A DNA stretch of 64,000 bases from Nonlabens xiamenensis. GTDB lineage: Bacteria; Bacteroidota; Bacteroidia; Flavobacteriales; Flavobacteriaceae. How positions within the stretch are numbered: the first letter of the stretch is position 1; each line of letters starts with the position of its first letter. The notes below the pieces were generated by a model. That model did no database searches. It was not told the DNA's origin and saw only the letters and a list, made by a program, of their open reading frames with translations. The position numbers and the translations under genes were made by a program. The stretch lies in contig NZ_RMVE01000002.1 of assembly GCF_003865345.1 (NCBI RefSeq), positions 372,001 to 436,000 on the forward strand, in the 5' to 3' direction. Positions 16,453 through 27,543 of the stretch are shown piece after piece.

Positions 16453-16899
16453 ATGCAAGTCGTCTATTGGATCTTGATTTTTGTCGGCACGTTTTGGATC
16501 ATGGAATTTAATGCCTGGTGGATGCACAAATATGTGATGCATGGTTTTTTATGGAATTTACATGAAGATCACCATCACAAGAAACATAATAGTTGGTTTG
16601 AAAAAAATGATTGGTTTTTCGTCTTTTATGCAGTGATAAGTATAGGGTTAAAACTCATCCATAGTATTTACGACATTTGGTGGTGCCTTCCCCTTAGCGC
16701 TGGTATTCTGGCTTATGGTATCGCCTATTTTGTGGTACACGATATTTTTATCCATCAGCGGTTCAAATGGTTGCGCAAAGCCAATAATAAATATGCTCGT
16801 GGCGTACGCCGCGCCCATAAAGTTCACCATAAACATTTGGGCAAAGCAGACGGTGAGAATTTTGGCATGCTTGTCGTTCCCCTCAAGTACTTTAAATAA
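16453..16899 (+). CDS. crtZ: Beta-carotene 3-hydroxylase
   Basis: A 148-aa diiron membrane hydroxylase. The His motifs WWMHKYVMHG, HEDHHHKKH, HDIFIHQRF and RRAHKVHHKH match the CrtZ/fatty-acid-hydroxylase pattern, and four hydrophobic segments surround them. It hydroxylates C3 of beta-ionone rings, which in this pathway produces the 3-OH ring of saproxanthin or myxol. It lies three bases after crtB and three before crtD. Confidence 0.92.
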   Translation: MQVVYWILIFVGTFWIMEFNAWWMHKYVMHGFLWNLHEDHHHKKHNSWFEKNDWFFVFYAVISIGLKLIHSIYDIWWCLPLSAGILAYGIAYFVVHDIFIHQRFKWLRKANNKYARGVRRAHKVHHKHLGKADGENFGMLVVPLKYFK

Positions 16900-18961
<2,062 letters not shown>

Positions 18962-18983
<22 letters not shown>

Positions 18984-20125
18984 CCATCATCGGCATGGGT
19001 TGTGCAGGCAGCCACGTGGTACTGGAGCTCATACGACGTCAAAGCAACATAAAGGTTGTGGTTCTAGATGATTTTCAAAAAGGATCAATGGACAAAACCT
19101 GGTCCTTTTGGGAAATAGGCACCGGAAAATGGGATCACCTGGTACATCATCGATGGGAGAAAGGAGCATTCATCATGCCTGATGATCATATTGAATTGAC
19201 CCTTACTCCTTATCTATATAAAAGTATTGAGAGTAGTGATTTTATCGCTTTCGCGAAAGCGGAATTACAGCAACATGAGTCTTTTACCCTCATCGAGCAA
19301 CAGGTCAAGGAGGTTTTGTCACCCGCAGCACTAGATTCAGAAAAAAGCTACCATCAGATCATTTATGGAAATGAGCGTCTATTTGCCCATCAAGTTTTAG
19401 ATAGTCGAGTCCCACATGCCTATTTTGAAGATCAAAAGAGTTTGGGCCTCAAGCAACATTTTGAAGGTTGGGTAATTAAGACCGAAGAGGAATATTTTGA
19501 TCCAAGTGTATTTACGATGATGGATTACAGGTTGCGGGATCCAGGAACGACCAGCTTTACTTACGTCCTGCCCCATTCCTCTCAACAAGCCTTAGTGGAA
19601 TTTACTTATTTTTCAAAAGAACTCGTCAAGGCGGAAGTATATGCCCAATACCTAAAGGATTATATAAGAGACCACTTGAAAATTGACAGCTTTGAGATCA
19701 TTCAAATCGAGAAAGGAGTGATCCCGATGACCACCTATAATTTCAACCAGCATCATAAGGCAGGCCATCTGCGTATTGGCACTGCTGGTGGTTGGGTCAA
19801 ACCATCCACAGGATACAGTTTTAAATCCAGCGAAAAGAAGGCAATTCAGTTGGTAGAAAACATTTTTTCTGGTGACCCGCTGTACAATGGTTTACAGGCT
19901 GGACGTTTCAAATTGTATGATGACATTATGATAGAGGTGCTGTTTCGCGATAATGAAAAAGGACCTGAGGTATTCCATCATTTGTACAAAAACAATCCGA
20001 TTGATCGCATCCTAAGATTTCTAGATGAGGAAAGCAGTTTTTCTGAAGAAATTGCTATTATGCTCCCCATGACTTCATGGCCATTTTTACGATCTTTCTT
20101 CAACAGGCTCTGGCGAAATTTTTAG
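18962..20125 (+). CDS. crtY: Lycopene beta-cyclase
   Basis: A 387-aa flavoprotein with the N-terminal fold YDLAIIGMGCAGSHVVLEL, then TWSFWEIGTG and the family region DYRLRDPGTTSFTYVLPHS and GTAGGWVKPSTGYSF (CrtY type). It cyclises one psi end to a beta ring. The palindrome at 19246-19261 encodes AFAKA in DFIAFAKAEL. The start overlaps cruF by 22 bases. The 3' end overlaps the convergent crtA-type gene by 39 bp, so the two transcripts would be antisense. Confidence 0.93.
19246..19261. repeat. Dispersed palindrome copy 5
   Basis: CGCTTTCGCGAAAGCG, read as AFAKA in crtY. Confidence 0.9.
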
Positions 20126-20824
20126 TGCTTTTGGGATATCAAAACCCTCCCAGCTCCCAGCTATTTTATAGGGCTGAAACCTCGAGAACAATTCTTCCTT
20201 GTACCATTGTAGGGCCTGAGTTTGTTGCACGGCTTGACGGTGATTTTGGCTGCGGTAGGCAAACTTATTGAGAGCTCGTGCATTGTCCCAAAGACTGAAG
20301 GTCGCCATCTGGGTAACTGGTCTTTCACCAATTCCGGCTGTGAAAAGAAGATGATCATTGTCCACCAAGTCCTTTTGACTAGTCGGTACATAATCCCAGA
20401 ATTTCTTAAGAAATCTTGTTTTAATGGTGGCTCGGGTAATCACGGCAATGAACTCTTGTTCAGTATTCAGCGAACTACTTTGTTCAAAAGGATTTATTTT
20501 GGACCACCTCCCATGGGCCTTAATGTTTTTTAAATAAAAGGTAATTCGCTCCGAACTGTGACTCTGATAACGCGCCGACAATTTTGATGCATTAAAAAAG
20601 TCTCGGGCATCTACTTCCGTGTTCCAAACCTGAAGCAAAGCATAAACGCCCCAATCAGGTTTGGGGTCAAAATTCTGTTTCCCACTGCCCATCAACTTAT
20701 AAAATTGAAGCCCTGATGTTTTTTTTAGAGCGGGTTTGGCAAACTGCATCATCATAAACGCCCATAGTTTATGCTTAAGACTGGTATACCTGTAAAAACT
20801 AAGCGTAGTAATTTGTTGGGACAT
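20087..20824 (-). CDS. crtA: CrtA-family carotenoid 2-hydroxylase (spheroidene monooxygenase-like)
   Basis: A 245-aa protein with the CrtA pattern (FYKLMGSGKQNFDPKPDWGVYALLQVW near residue 45; FTAGIGERPVTQMATFSLWD). In flavobacterium P99-3 a CrtA-related enzyme was reported as the carotenoid 2-hydroxylase of myxol synthesis; in this context that is the likely role. I chose the ATG at 20824 because it directly precedes the conserved SQQITTLSFYRY start; the frame stays open to 20872. A TATATTTG box (20829-20836 on the minus strand) ends four bases before this ATG. It is convergent with crtY, overlapping 39 bp. Confidence 0.8.
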   Translation of the reverse strand: MSQQITTLSFYRYTSLKHKLWAFMMMQFAKPALKKTSGLQFYKLMGSGKQNFDPKPDWGVYALLQVWNTEVDARDFFNASKLSARYQSHSSERITFYLKNIKAHGRWSKINPFEQSSSLNTEQEFIAVITRATIKTRFLKKFWDYVPTSQKDLVDNDHLLFTAGIGERPVTQMATFSLWDNARALNKFAYRSQNHRQAVQQTQALQWYKEELFSRFQPYKIAGSWEGFDIPKALKISPEPVEERS

Positions 20825-20879
20825 AAGACAAATATACAGGTCATTTCTGGGGAAATAACTAGATTTAAGCATGCTTATA

Positions 20880-21472
20880 AAATTATATCGCTTTTAATTT
20901 TTATCAGTAGTCTGGCCTCATCTTACAAGTAGTCGGCAAAACGAGAATTGCCTCTATCAATAGAGTTGAACACCTCCCATACCAAACAAGAGAAGAGCGC
21001 TATTCCTTTAGCGCTGAGTTTTGATTTTCCAGTAGGCAAACCAGAAGCTAAAGGCTATTACAATGCCCAGGCATTTGGTGTGAATGATCATCTGGGAGAT
21101 GATTAGAATGCAGTTACTGGAGGTAATGCTGACCTGGGCGACCCTATCTATGCCGTAGGTGCAGGCAAGGTCATCTTTGCCGAAGATCTAAGAGGCGGAT
21201 GGGGAAAGCTGATAGAAATCATACACCATTTACCTGACCAACAATTTGTGGAATCACTTTATGCGCACTGTGATAGCATGCTAGTTACAGAAGGGGATCT
21301 GATTTAAAAAGGAGCGCAAATAGGTACCATACGAACTGCCAGTGGAAGGTATCTCGCTCATCTTCATTTTGAAATCAGAGATCAGATCCATAGACCCATA
21401 GGTGGCGGATACTCATTTGATACAGAAGGATATGTGAACCCCAGTATGTTTATCACTAGCCATCGCAATTGA
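20880..21472 (+). pseudogene. M23-family metallopeptidase pseudogene
   Basis: One reading frame gives a recognisable M23 (lysostaphin-type) endopeptidase broken by stop codons at 20930 (TAG), 21104 (TAG) and 21305 (TAA). Visible parts include FDFPVGKPEAKGYYNAQAFGVND, HLGDD*N, IYAVGAGKVIFAEDL, YAHCDSML and LAHLHFEIRD. The HLGDD, YAH and HLHFE zinc/catalytic residues are intact. The stop after HLGDD sits where the family usually has Trp, a TGG-to-TAG change. No ATG is in frame; an out-of-frame ATG near 20870 hints at a 5' frameshift. It lies between carotenoid and aconitase genes. The decay looks recent because only a few bases are altered. Confidence 0.85.
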
Positions 21473-21491
21473 TCTTTAAGCCATTGATCAA

Positions 21492-21523
21492 TAAAAAAGC
21501 CCCTAAGAATTTAGAGGCTTTTC
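21492..21523 (-). terminator. Terminator of the aconitase gene
   Basis: On the minus strand AAAAGCCTCTAAA pairs with TTAGGGGCTTTT (one G-T pair) and is followed by a T run. It lies about 22 bases past the aconitase stop. Confidence 0.8.
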
Positions 21524-21544
21524 AGTGTATCAAAAGAGCATAGC

Positions 21545-23812
21545 TTAAGCAGCGTTTTCCTCTTTAATTTTATTCAGTGCACTTCCTTTGTGGAACCATT
21601 CGATTTGCGCATCATTATAGGTATGATTAACTTTAATCGTATCCTTAGTACCATCGGCGTGGGTGATCTCAATCGTCAATGGTTTATCTGGAGCAAATTC
21701 ATGCAGGTCCACAAAGTTAAAGCTATCATCCTCTTGAATCAGGTCATAATCTGCTTCGTTGGCAAACGTCAAGCCCAACATTCCCTGCTTTTTTAGGTTG
21801 GTCTCATGAATACGGGCAAACGATTTCACGATCACGGCAACCACCCCTAGGAACCTAGGCTCCATCGCAGCGTGTTCACGAGAGGAACCTTCCCCATAAT
21901 TGTGGTCACCCACAACAACAGAAGGAATACCTTCGGCTTTATATTGTCGTTGAACCTTAGGAACGGCATCATACTCACCAGTCAATTGGTTTTTAACAAA
22001 ATTGGTCTTTTTATTGTATGCATTCACTGCACCAATTAAACAGTTGTTAGAAATATTGTCCAAATGACCGCGGAACCTTAACCATGGACCAGCCATAGAG
22101 ATATGATCCGTGGTACACTTACCATAAGCCTTGATCAACAGCTTGGCGTCTTTGATATCCGTACCAATGGGTTCGAATGGTTCTAACAATTGTAGTCTTT
22201 CAGAATCTTCGGCTACTTCGACTTTTACGCTACTCCCATCTTCTGTAGGTGCCAGATATCCATCATCCTTTACTTCAAAACCTTTCGGTGGCAATTCCCA
22301 TCCTGTAGGTTCATCCAACATCACTTCCTCTCCATCCTCATTGATTAACTTGTCAGTAAGCGGATTGAAATCCAATCTTCCAGAGATGGCAATAGCCGCT
22401 ACCATTTCAGGTGAAGCAACAAATGCGTGGGTATTGGGATTACCATCCGCTCTCTTCGCAAAGTTCCTGTTAAACGAGTGAACAATGGAGTTTTTGGGTG
22501 CATTCTTGGGGTCTTCATAACGCGCCCACTGTCCGATACAAGGTCCACAAGCGTTGGTAAATATTTTTGCATCTAATTTTTCAAAAATACCTAGAATACC
22601 ATCACGCTCTGTAGTGTAACGTACTTTTTCAGAACCCGGATTAATTCCGAACTCTGCCTTGGTCTTCAACTTCTTGTCGATCGCCTGCTGGGCAATTGAG
22701 CTGGCTCGGGATAAATCTTCATAGGAAGAGTTGGTACACGAACCTATCAGTCCCCACTCAACTTTTAGAGGCCAATCATTTTTGGTCGCCTTTTCATTCA
22801 TCGTTCCTACCTCAGTAGCCAAATCTGGGGTAAAAGGTCCATTCAAATGTGGCATTAAAGTATCAAGATCGATTTCGATTACCTGATCAAAGTATTGTTC
22901 TGGGTTTTCGTAAACCTCAGGGTCACCGGTAAGGTATTCTCTTATCTCATTGGCTGCATCGGCGATATCTGCGCGTTCTGTAGCACGTAAATAACGCTCC
23001 ATGGAATCATCGTATCCAAATGTGGAAGTGGTAGCCCCTATTTCTGCTCCCATATTACAAATGGTCCCTTTTCCTGTACAGGAGAGATTTTTGGCACCTG
23101 GTCCAAAGTATTCAACAATGGCTCCGGTTCCACCTTTCACTGTAAGAATTTCGGCTACCTTTAGAATCACATCTTTGGGCGCGGTCCAACCAGATAGGTT
23201 ACCAGTTAGTCTCACTCCGATCAGTTTAGGGAATTTGAGTTCCCATGCCATTCCTGCCATTACGTCGACAGCATCTGCACCACCAACACCAATTGCCACC
23301 ATTCCTAGTCCACCTGCATTTACGGTATGAGAGTCCGTTCCAATCATCATTCCTCCTGGGAAAGCATAGTTTTCCAATACTACTTGGTGAATGATACCAG
23401 CTCCTGGCTTCCAGAAACCAATACCGTATTTGTTGGATACTGTTTCAAGGAAGTTGAAAACCTCATTGGAGGTATTCATGGCATCCTGAAGATCGGCATC
23501 TGCACCTATTTTAGCTTGGATCAAGTGGTCACAGTGTACAGTAGTAGGAACTTCAACATTATCTTTTCCTGCTTGCATGAATTGAAGCAAGGCCATTTGA
23601 GCAGTAGCATCCTGACATGCGATACGATCTGGCGCAAAATCTACATAATCTTTACCACGGGTAAAGGTTTTTTCTGGAGTACCATCCCAGAGGTGCGAGT
23701 AAAGAATTTTCTCGGCCAGGGTAAGAGGTTTGCCAGTGATTTCACGTGCTTTATTGACACGTACAGGCATCTCGGCATACACCTTTTTAATCATATCTAT
23801 ATCAAAAGCCAT
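21545..23812 (-). CDS. acnA: Aconitate hydratase
   Basis: A 755-aa TCA-cycle enzyme interconverting citrate and isocitrate. Cluster cysteines are visible in GSCTNSS (about residue 360) and ACGPCIGQW (about 425), along with [11 protein letters not shown] and the [11 protein letters not shown] swivel-domain motif. The length and pattern fit the mitochondrial-like aconitase used by Bacteroidetes; the acnA/acnB naming is by family and not certain. It is monocistronic with its own terminator. Confidence 0.93.
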   Translation of the reverse strand: MAFDIDMIKKVYAEMPVRVNKAREITGKPLTLAEKILYSHLWDGTPEKTFTRGKDYVDFAPDRIACQDATAQMALLQFMQAGKDNVEVPTTVHCDHLIQAKIGADADLQDAMNTSNEVFNFLETVSNKYGIGFWKPGAGIIHQVVLENYAFPGGMMIGTDSHTVNAGGLGMVAIGVGGADAVDVMAGMAWELKFPKLIGVRLTGNLSGWTAPKDVILKVAEILTVKGGTGAIVEYFGPGAKNLSCTGKGTICNMGAEIGATTSTFGYDDSMERYLRATERADIADAANEIREYLTGDPEVYENPEQYFDQVIEIDLDTLMPHLNGPFTPDLATEVGTMNEKATKNDWPLKVEWGLIGSCTNSSYEDLSRASSIAQQAIDKKLKTKAEFGINPGSEKVRYTTERDGILGIFEKLDAKIFTNACGPCIGQWARYEDPKNAPKNSIVHSFNRNFAKRADGNPNTHAFVASPEMVAAIAISGRLDFNPLTDKLINEDGEEVMLDEPTGWELPPKGFEVKDDGYLAPTEDGSSVKVEVAEDSERLQLLEPFEPIGTDIKDAKLLIKAYGKCTTDHISMAGPWLRFRGHLDNISNNCLIGAVNAYNKKTNFVKNQLTGEYDAVPKVQRQYKAEGIPSVVVGDHNYGEGSSREHAAMEPRFLGVVAVIVKSFARIHETNLKKQGMLGLTFANEADYDLIQEDDSFNFVDLHEFAPDKPLTIEITHADGTKDTIKVNHTYNDAQIEWFHKGSALNKIKEENAA

Positions 23813-23859
23813 ATATGTAAGTTTAATTTTAATCTAAGGTTTGCGAAAATACAAAAATA

Positions 23860-24263
23860 GCAGATGAAATGAAAGCCTTCAGTCATCTTGCGCTGTGTAT
23901 ATCAAAACTAACCATCAACCTTAAAATAAGCATTTTTAATGCGGATTTGATAATAAATAAGCACTAAAACCATGTTAATTGTAATCCAGTGGTTAGGGAC
24001 TATGGATCGACCCAAATATTAGACGGATTTAGAATTGTGGCATTGAGAAAGGAAAAGAGAGTTTGAAGCCAAGACACATCTCGCTACGATAAGAAAAGTC
24101 CACAGTTTGCGCAATATGTGAAGCAAAACTATATGAATCCGCACAATACGGATCCAAAAACAACCCAAAACAACCAATCGAACAGAAAAAGTGGCTGCGG
24201 TTGTCCGGCGTATCTAGCTTTTCTAGTAGGAAATCAGTCAGCGGTAGCGTGCGGGATACTTCA
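23860..24263. other. 404-base gap without a recognisable gene
   Basis: The sequence between aconitase and moxR holds only short open frames without a conserved motif on either strand. One minus-strand frame (24029-24352) is continuous but overlaps the moxR 3' end and has an unusual Phe/Ser/Cys-rich composition; I do not accept it. The aconitase -7 box (CAAAAATA at 23852-23859) lies at its edge. Confidence 0.5.
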
Positions 24264-25217
24264 TCACAGAATCTTTGCGATAATGCTTTCCTCAGTAAAA
24301 CCTTCCGCTTCGGCTTTGTAATTTTTGATGATACGGTGTCTAAGAATACCATTGGCTACCGCCTTAACATCTTCTATGTCTGGACTGTATTTACCATTCA
24401 CAGCAGCATGAGTTTTAGCAGCCAAAATTAAATTTTGGGAAGCTCGAGGCCCAGCACCCCAATCAATATATTCCTTGATCAATTCTGGTGCTGTATCACC
24501 TTTAGGACGTGTTTTTCCTACCAGTGTAACCGCATATTCTATCACATTATCAGCCACAGGAATACGACGTACCAATTGTTGGAAGTCTACGATTTCCTGA
24601 GCAGTAAATAATGCATTAATTTGAGGTTTGTGGTCACTAGTGGTGCTCTTAACTACATCTACCTCTTCCTGAAATGAAGGATATTGTAGATTAATCGAAA
24701 ACATAAAACGATCCAGCTGCGCCTCTGGCAATGGATAGGTTCCTTCCTGCTCGATCGGGTTCTGAGTAGCCAAAACAAAATAAGGAGCATCCAATTTGTA
24801 GTGTTGTCCCGCTACGGTAACCGACTTCTCCTGCATGGCTTCAAGTAATGCGGCCTGAGTTTTAGGTGGCGTACGGTTGATCTCATCGGCCAAAATGATA
24901 TTAGAAAATACGGGACCCTTTAGAAATTTAAAGGTGCGGTTTTCATCCAAAATCTCACTACCCAAAATGTCGCTGGGCATCAAATCTGGTGTAAATTGGA
25001 TACGTTTGAACTGCAAGCCCAGGGCTTGGGAAATGGTATTGACCATCAAAGTTTTGGCCAGTCCAGGAACACCTACCAATAAGGCATGTCCACCTGAAAA
25101 AATACTGATAAGAATCTCATCGATCACCACTTCTTGACCGATGATCACTTTGGCAATTTCCTTTTTTAGTTCCCGATGCTTTTGAACGAGTTGGTCGATG
25201 GCTGCTACGTCAGACAT
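24264..25217 (-). CDS. MoxR-family AAA+ ATPase
   Basis: A 317-aa AAA+ chaperone-like ATPase. Walker A GVPGLAKT (about 49-56), Walker B IILADEIN (about 107-114), sensor 1 (ATQNPIEQEG) and the MoxR C-terminal lid are present. MoxR proteins mature or activate partner complexes, usually with VWA proteins. Here it is the last gene after three PPIases in one orientation, suggesting an envelope-biogenesis role. No VWA gene is adjacent; one lies at 44097-45257. Confidence 0.9.
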   Translation of the reverse strand: MSDVAAIDQLVQKHRELKKEIAKVIIGQEVVIDEILISIFSGGHALLVGVPGLAKTLMVNTISQALGLQFKRIQFTPDLMPSDILGSEILDENRTFKFLKGPVFSNIILADEINRTPPKTQAALLEAMQEKSVTVAGQHYKLDAPYFVLATQNPIEQEGTYPLPEAQLDRFMFSINLQYPSFQEEVDVVKSTTSDHKPQINALFTAQEIVDFQQLVRRIPVADNVIEYAVTLVGKTRPKGDTAPELIKEYIDWGAGPRASQNLILAAKTHAAVNGKYSPDIEDVKAVANGILRHRIIKNYKAEAEGFTEESIIAKIL

Positions 25218-25247
25218 ATGAATTTTTGGTTTAGCCGAAATATACTA

Positions 25248-26717
25248 CTAATTCCAACCATCAAGGATTTCACATTCCTTAAATTCTTCACCAATCTTGA
25301 CGTAAGTGTCTTTGATTTTTTCGGCGCGCCATTCCTGAATGGCTTTTACCTGCTTATCCTTCAGCGCTAAATCTTTGATTTTGAGGTAATCCTGAGAATA
25401 GTTGGCTTTATGATCTGGAATCTTGTCAATTATTTTAATGATCTTAAAAGAGGTACGTCGTCCTGTTGGATCAGTTTCCTCGATGATACCACTTACATCT
25501 CCTTTTTCCAGGAATTGAACTTGAGAAGCCATATCAGACTCAAGTCTGGTCACTTCAACTCTAGCCGTTCCTGTGTTTGGATTGATGATCCGACCACCAT
25601 TTTCTGCAGAGCGCTCGTCATCGCTAATTTCGGCGGCGGCATCTTCAAAAGAGATATCACCTAAGATGATCTTGTCCCTCATTTTCTCTAACTTTTCACG
25701 AGCCGCATTTTTTTGAGCGGTTGATATAAAAGGTTCAAGCAGAATGTGACGCACATCGCGCACTTGCCCCTTAACACTTTCCACATAAAGAATGTGCCAA
25801 CCAAACATGGTTTCAAATGGTTCACTGATCTCTCCTTCCTGAAGCGAAAAGGCTTGATCCTTGAACTCCTTTACAAAAGGACTATTTCTTTTAAGCGTTA
25901 ACACACCTCCCTGTCTCTCCGTGCCCGTATCATCTGAGTATAAAGTAGCTTTTACACTAAAATCCGCTCCATTATCCAACACATCTGCCCGGTATTCTTT
26001 GAGTTTATTGATCACCAAGTCTATTTCCGCTTGTTCTGGTTTGGGAGTAACAACTATACGGGCCATCTCGACTTCTGTATTGAACAATGGACGCTGATCT
26101 TCTGGAATATCATAGAAAAACTGGCGTACTTCTTCAGGGGTGATTTCTACCTGTTCAGTGATACGCTGCTGCATGCGTTGAGCCAGCAGTTGATCTCTAT
26201 TCACACGATTCAATGCTTCACGCACCTGTTGGATGTTGTCTTTTTTGTAGAATTCGGCTATCTTTTGTTCATCCTGAGTTTTCAGCACATTTTTAAAATA
26301 GTCGATCTGCTGTTCTGTACTCCCCTCAATTTCACGATCACTGATCGTAATAGAATCTTGAATGGCATGGTGAGCATACATTTTTTCGGCGAGCAGACTT
26401 TGCATCAACTCACAGCTGGACAAATCAGAAATTCCGGCCTGTCTTTTGGCCTGTTCTTTGGCCTGTGTGATATCTGAAGATAAGATCACATAATCCCCTA
26501 TTACCCCTGATACACCATCGATCAAAAAGCGCTTCTGTTGGGGCCTAACGCTATCCAACGCAGCAAGAGTTTCCTTTTTTATTTTCTCATCTATGGCAGC
26601 ATACTCTGTGGAGTCTTGCGTGGTTTGTACCGTTCCCGCTTTCGCGAAAGCGAATCCAACCAACAGCAGCATCCAACTACTGATCTGCTTTAACTTTATT
26701 ACTTGATTTGGCATCAT
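25248..26717 (-). CDS. SurA-like peptidyl-prolyl isomerase (two PPIC domains)
   Basis: A 489-aa periplasmic parvulin-type chaperone. The signal peptide (residues 1-27) ends FAFAKA, and AFAKA is encoded by a dispersed palindrome at 26637-26652. Parvulin segments include VEMARIVVTP, FKDQAFSLQEGEISEPFETMFGWHILYVES and VRDVRHILLEPF. It overlaps the upstream PPIase lipoprotein by 41 bp. The three PPIases probably share substrates among outer-membrane proteins. Confidence 0.88.
   Translation of the reverse strand: MMPNQVIKLKQISSWMLLLVGFAFAKAGTVQTTQDSTEYAAIDEKIKKETLAALDSVRPQQKRFLIDGVSGVIGDYVILSSDITQAKEQAKRQAGISDLSSCELMQSLLAEKMYAHHAIQDSITISDREIEGSTEQQIDYFKNVLKTQDEQKIAEFYKKDNIQQVREALNRVNRDQLLAQRMQQRITEQVEITPEEVRQFFYDIPEDQRPLFNTEVEMARIVVTPKPEQAEIDLVINKLKEYRADVLDNGADFSVKATLYSDDTGTERQGGVLTLKRNSPFVKEFKDQAFSLQEGEISEPFETMFGWHILYVESVKGQVRDVRHILLEPFISTAQKNAAREKLEKMRDKIILGDISFEDAAAEISDDERSAENGGRIINPNTGTARVEVTRLESDMASQVQFLEKGDVSGIIEETDPTGRRTSFKIIKIIDKIPDHKANYSQDYLKIKDLALKDKQVKAIQEWRAEKIKDTYVKIGEEFKECEILDGWN
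26637..26652. repeat. Dispersed palindrome copy 6
   Basis: CGCTTTCGCGAAAGCG, read as AFAKA at the end of the signal peptide of the SurA-like protein. Confidence 0.9.
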
Positions 26718-27543
26718 TGAGTAAATCTTTTTCTAATTTTTGTATGTAGGCAATCTTGCTCTTGTTGAGTAAGACTTGCTTGATCGTAGGTTTAACGTAG
26801 GAAAGTGGTGCGCGATTGCCCCTTTTCAGTACATCTTTAAAGTGCACCAAATATACACCAAGACTATCCTCCAACTTCCAGTACGCTCCTTCTTTTATGT
26901 AGGTGCGCTCATTGGTCGGGTTGATGGCATTGATACGATCAAAAAGCGTGCTCTTTTTTATCCAGATGTCATCATCGAGGAAATAACTGCGATAATTGAG
27001 GTTGAGACTATCGACTTTTTTCAAAGATATGGAGTCGCCTTCTCGGAACCATTTATCAATTTGGTCCAGGTCCTTGTTGATCGGATCCAAGTGAATGTAT
27101 TGGAATTGCACCAAATCCTCATTGAGTTTTAAGTCCTCGCGCCTCTGCTCATAATATTTCTTAATTTCTGCCTCTGAAATATTGGTATCCATGTGCTGTT
27201 TCACCATTTCAGCCAGGTATTCCTGAACATACAGCTCGATACGGTAGCGCTCTATAAGTTGATCCAATTCCCGCTGTCGCTCTTCTGAAATATTGTCCAT
27301 GGCATTGTTCAACAGCATATGATCTTTGGTCCATTCTTCCAAATGCTGTTCCACAATTTGTGTACTGTCTTCTACCGTATAATCCACCGGCAACAATTCC
27401 ATGATTTCACTTCTGTACACCTTGTGTTCGCCCAGTTGCGCAACGATAATTTGCTCTTCTTCATTTTGAAAAAGAGAACAAGACACAAGGAGCAGTGTCA
27501 CAATGAGCAAAATGCCTTTTTTATGTGCGTTTTTGGTCTTCAA
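26677..27543 (-). CDS. PPIase-like lipoprotein
   Basis: A 288-aa lipoprotein (lipobox LLVSC) with a SurA-N-like helical region and a short, divergent parvulin-like part. The start is TTG at 27543, since no ATG precedes the signal peptide; it overlaps the upstream gene by 23 bp, so translational coupling is likely. It is shorter and less conserved than its two neighbours and may act as an adaptor rather than an active isomerase. Confidence 0.78.
   Translation of the reverse strand: MKTKNAHKKGILLIVTLLLVSCSLFQNEEEQIIVAQLGEHKVYRSEIMELLPVDYTVEDSTQIVEQHLEEWTKDHMLLNNAMDNISEERQRELDQLIERYRIELYVQEYLAEMVKQHMDTNISEAEIKKYYEQRREDLKLNEDLVQFQYIHLDPINKDLDQIDKWFREGDSISLKKVDSLNLNYRSYFLDDDIWIKKSTLFDRINAINPTNERTYIKEGAYWKLEDSLGVYLVHFKDVLKRGNRAPLSYVKPTIKQVLLNKSKIAYIQKLEKDLLNDAKSSNKVKADQ

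Noticed and set aside
24029-24352. 107-aa minus-strand frame downstream of and overlapping moxR
   Set aside because: Overlaps the moxR end, has no known motif and unusual composition.
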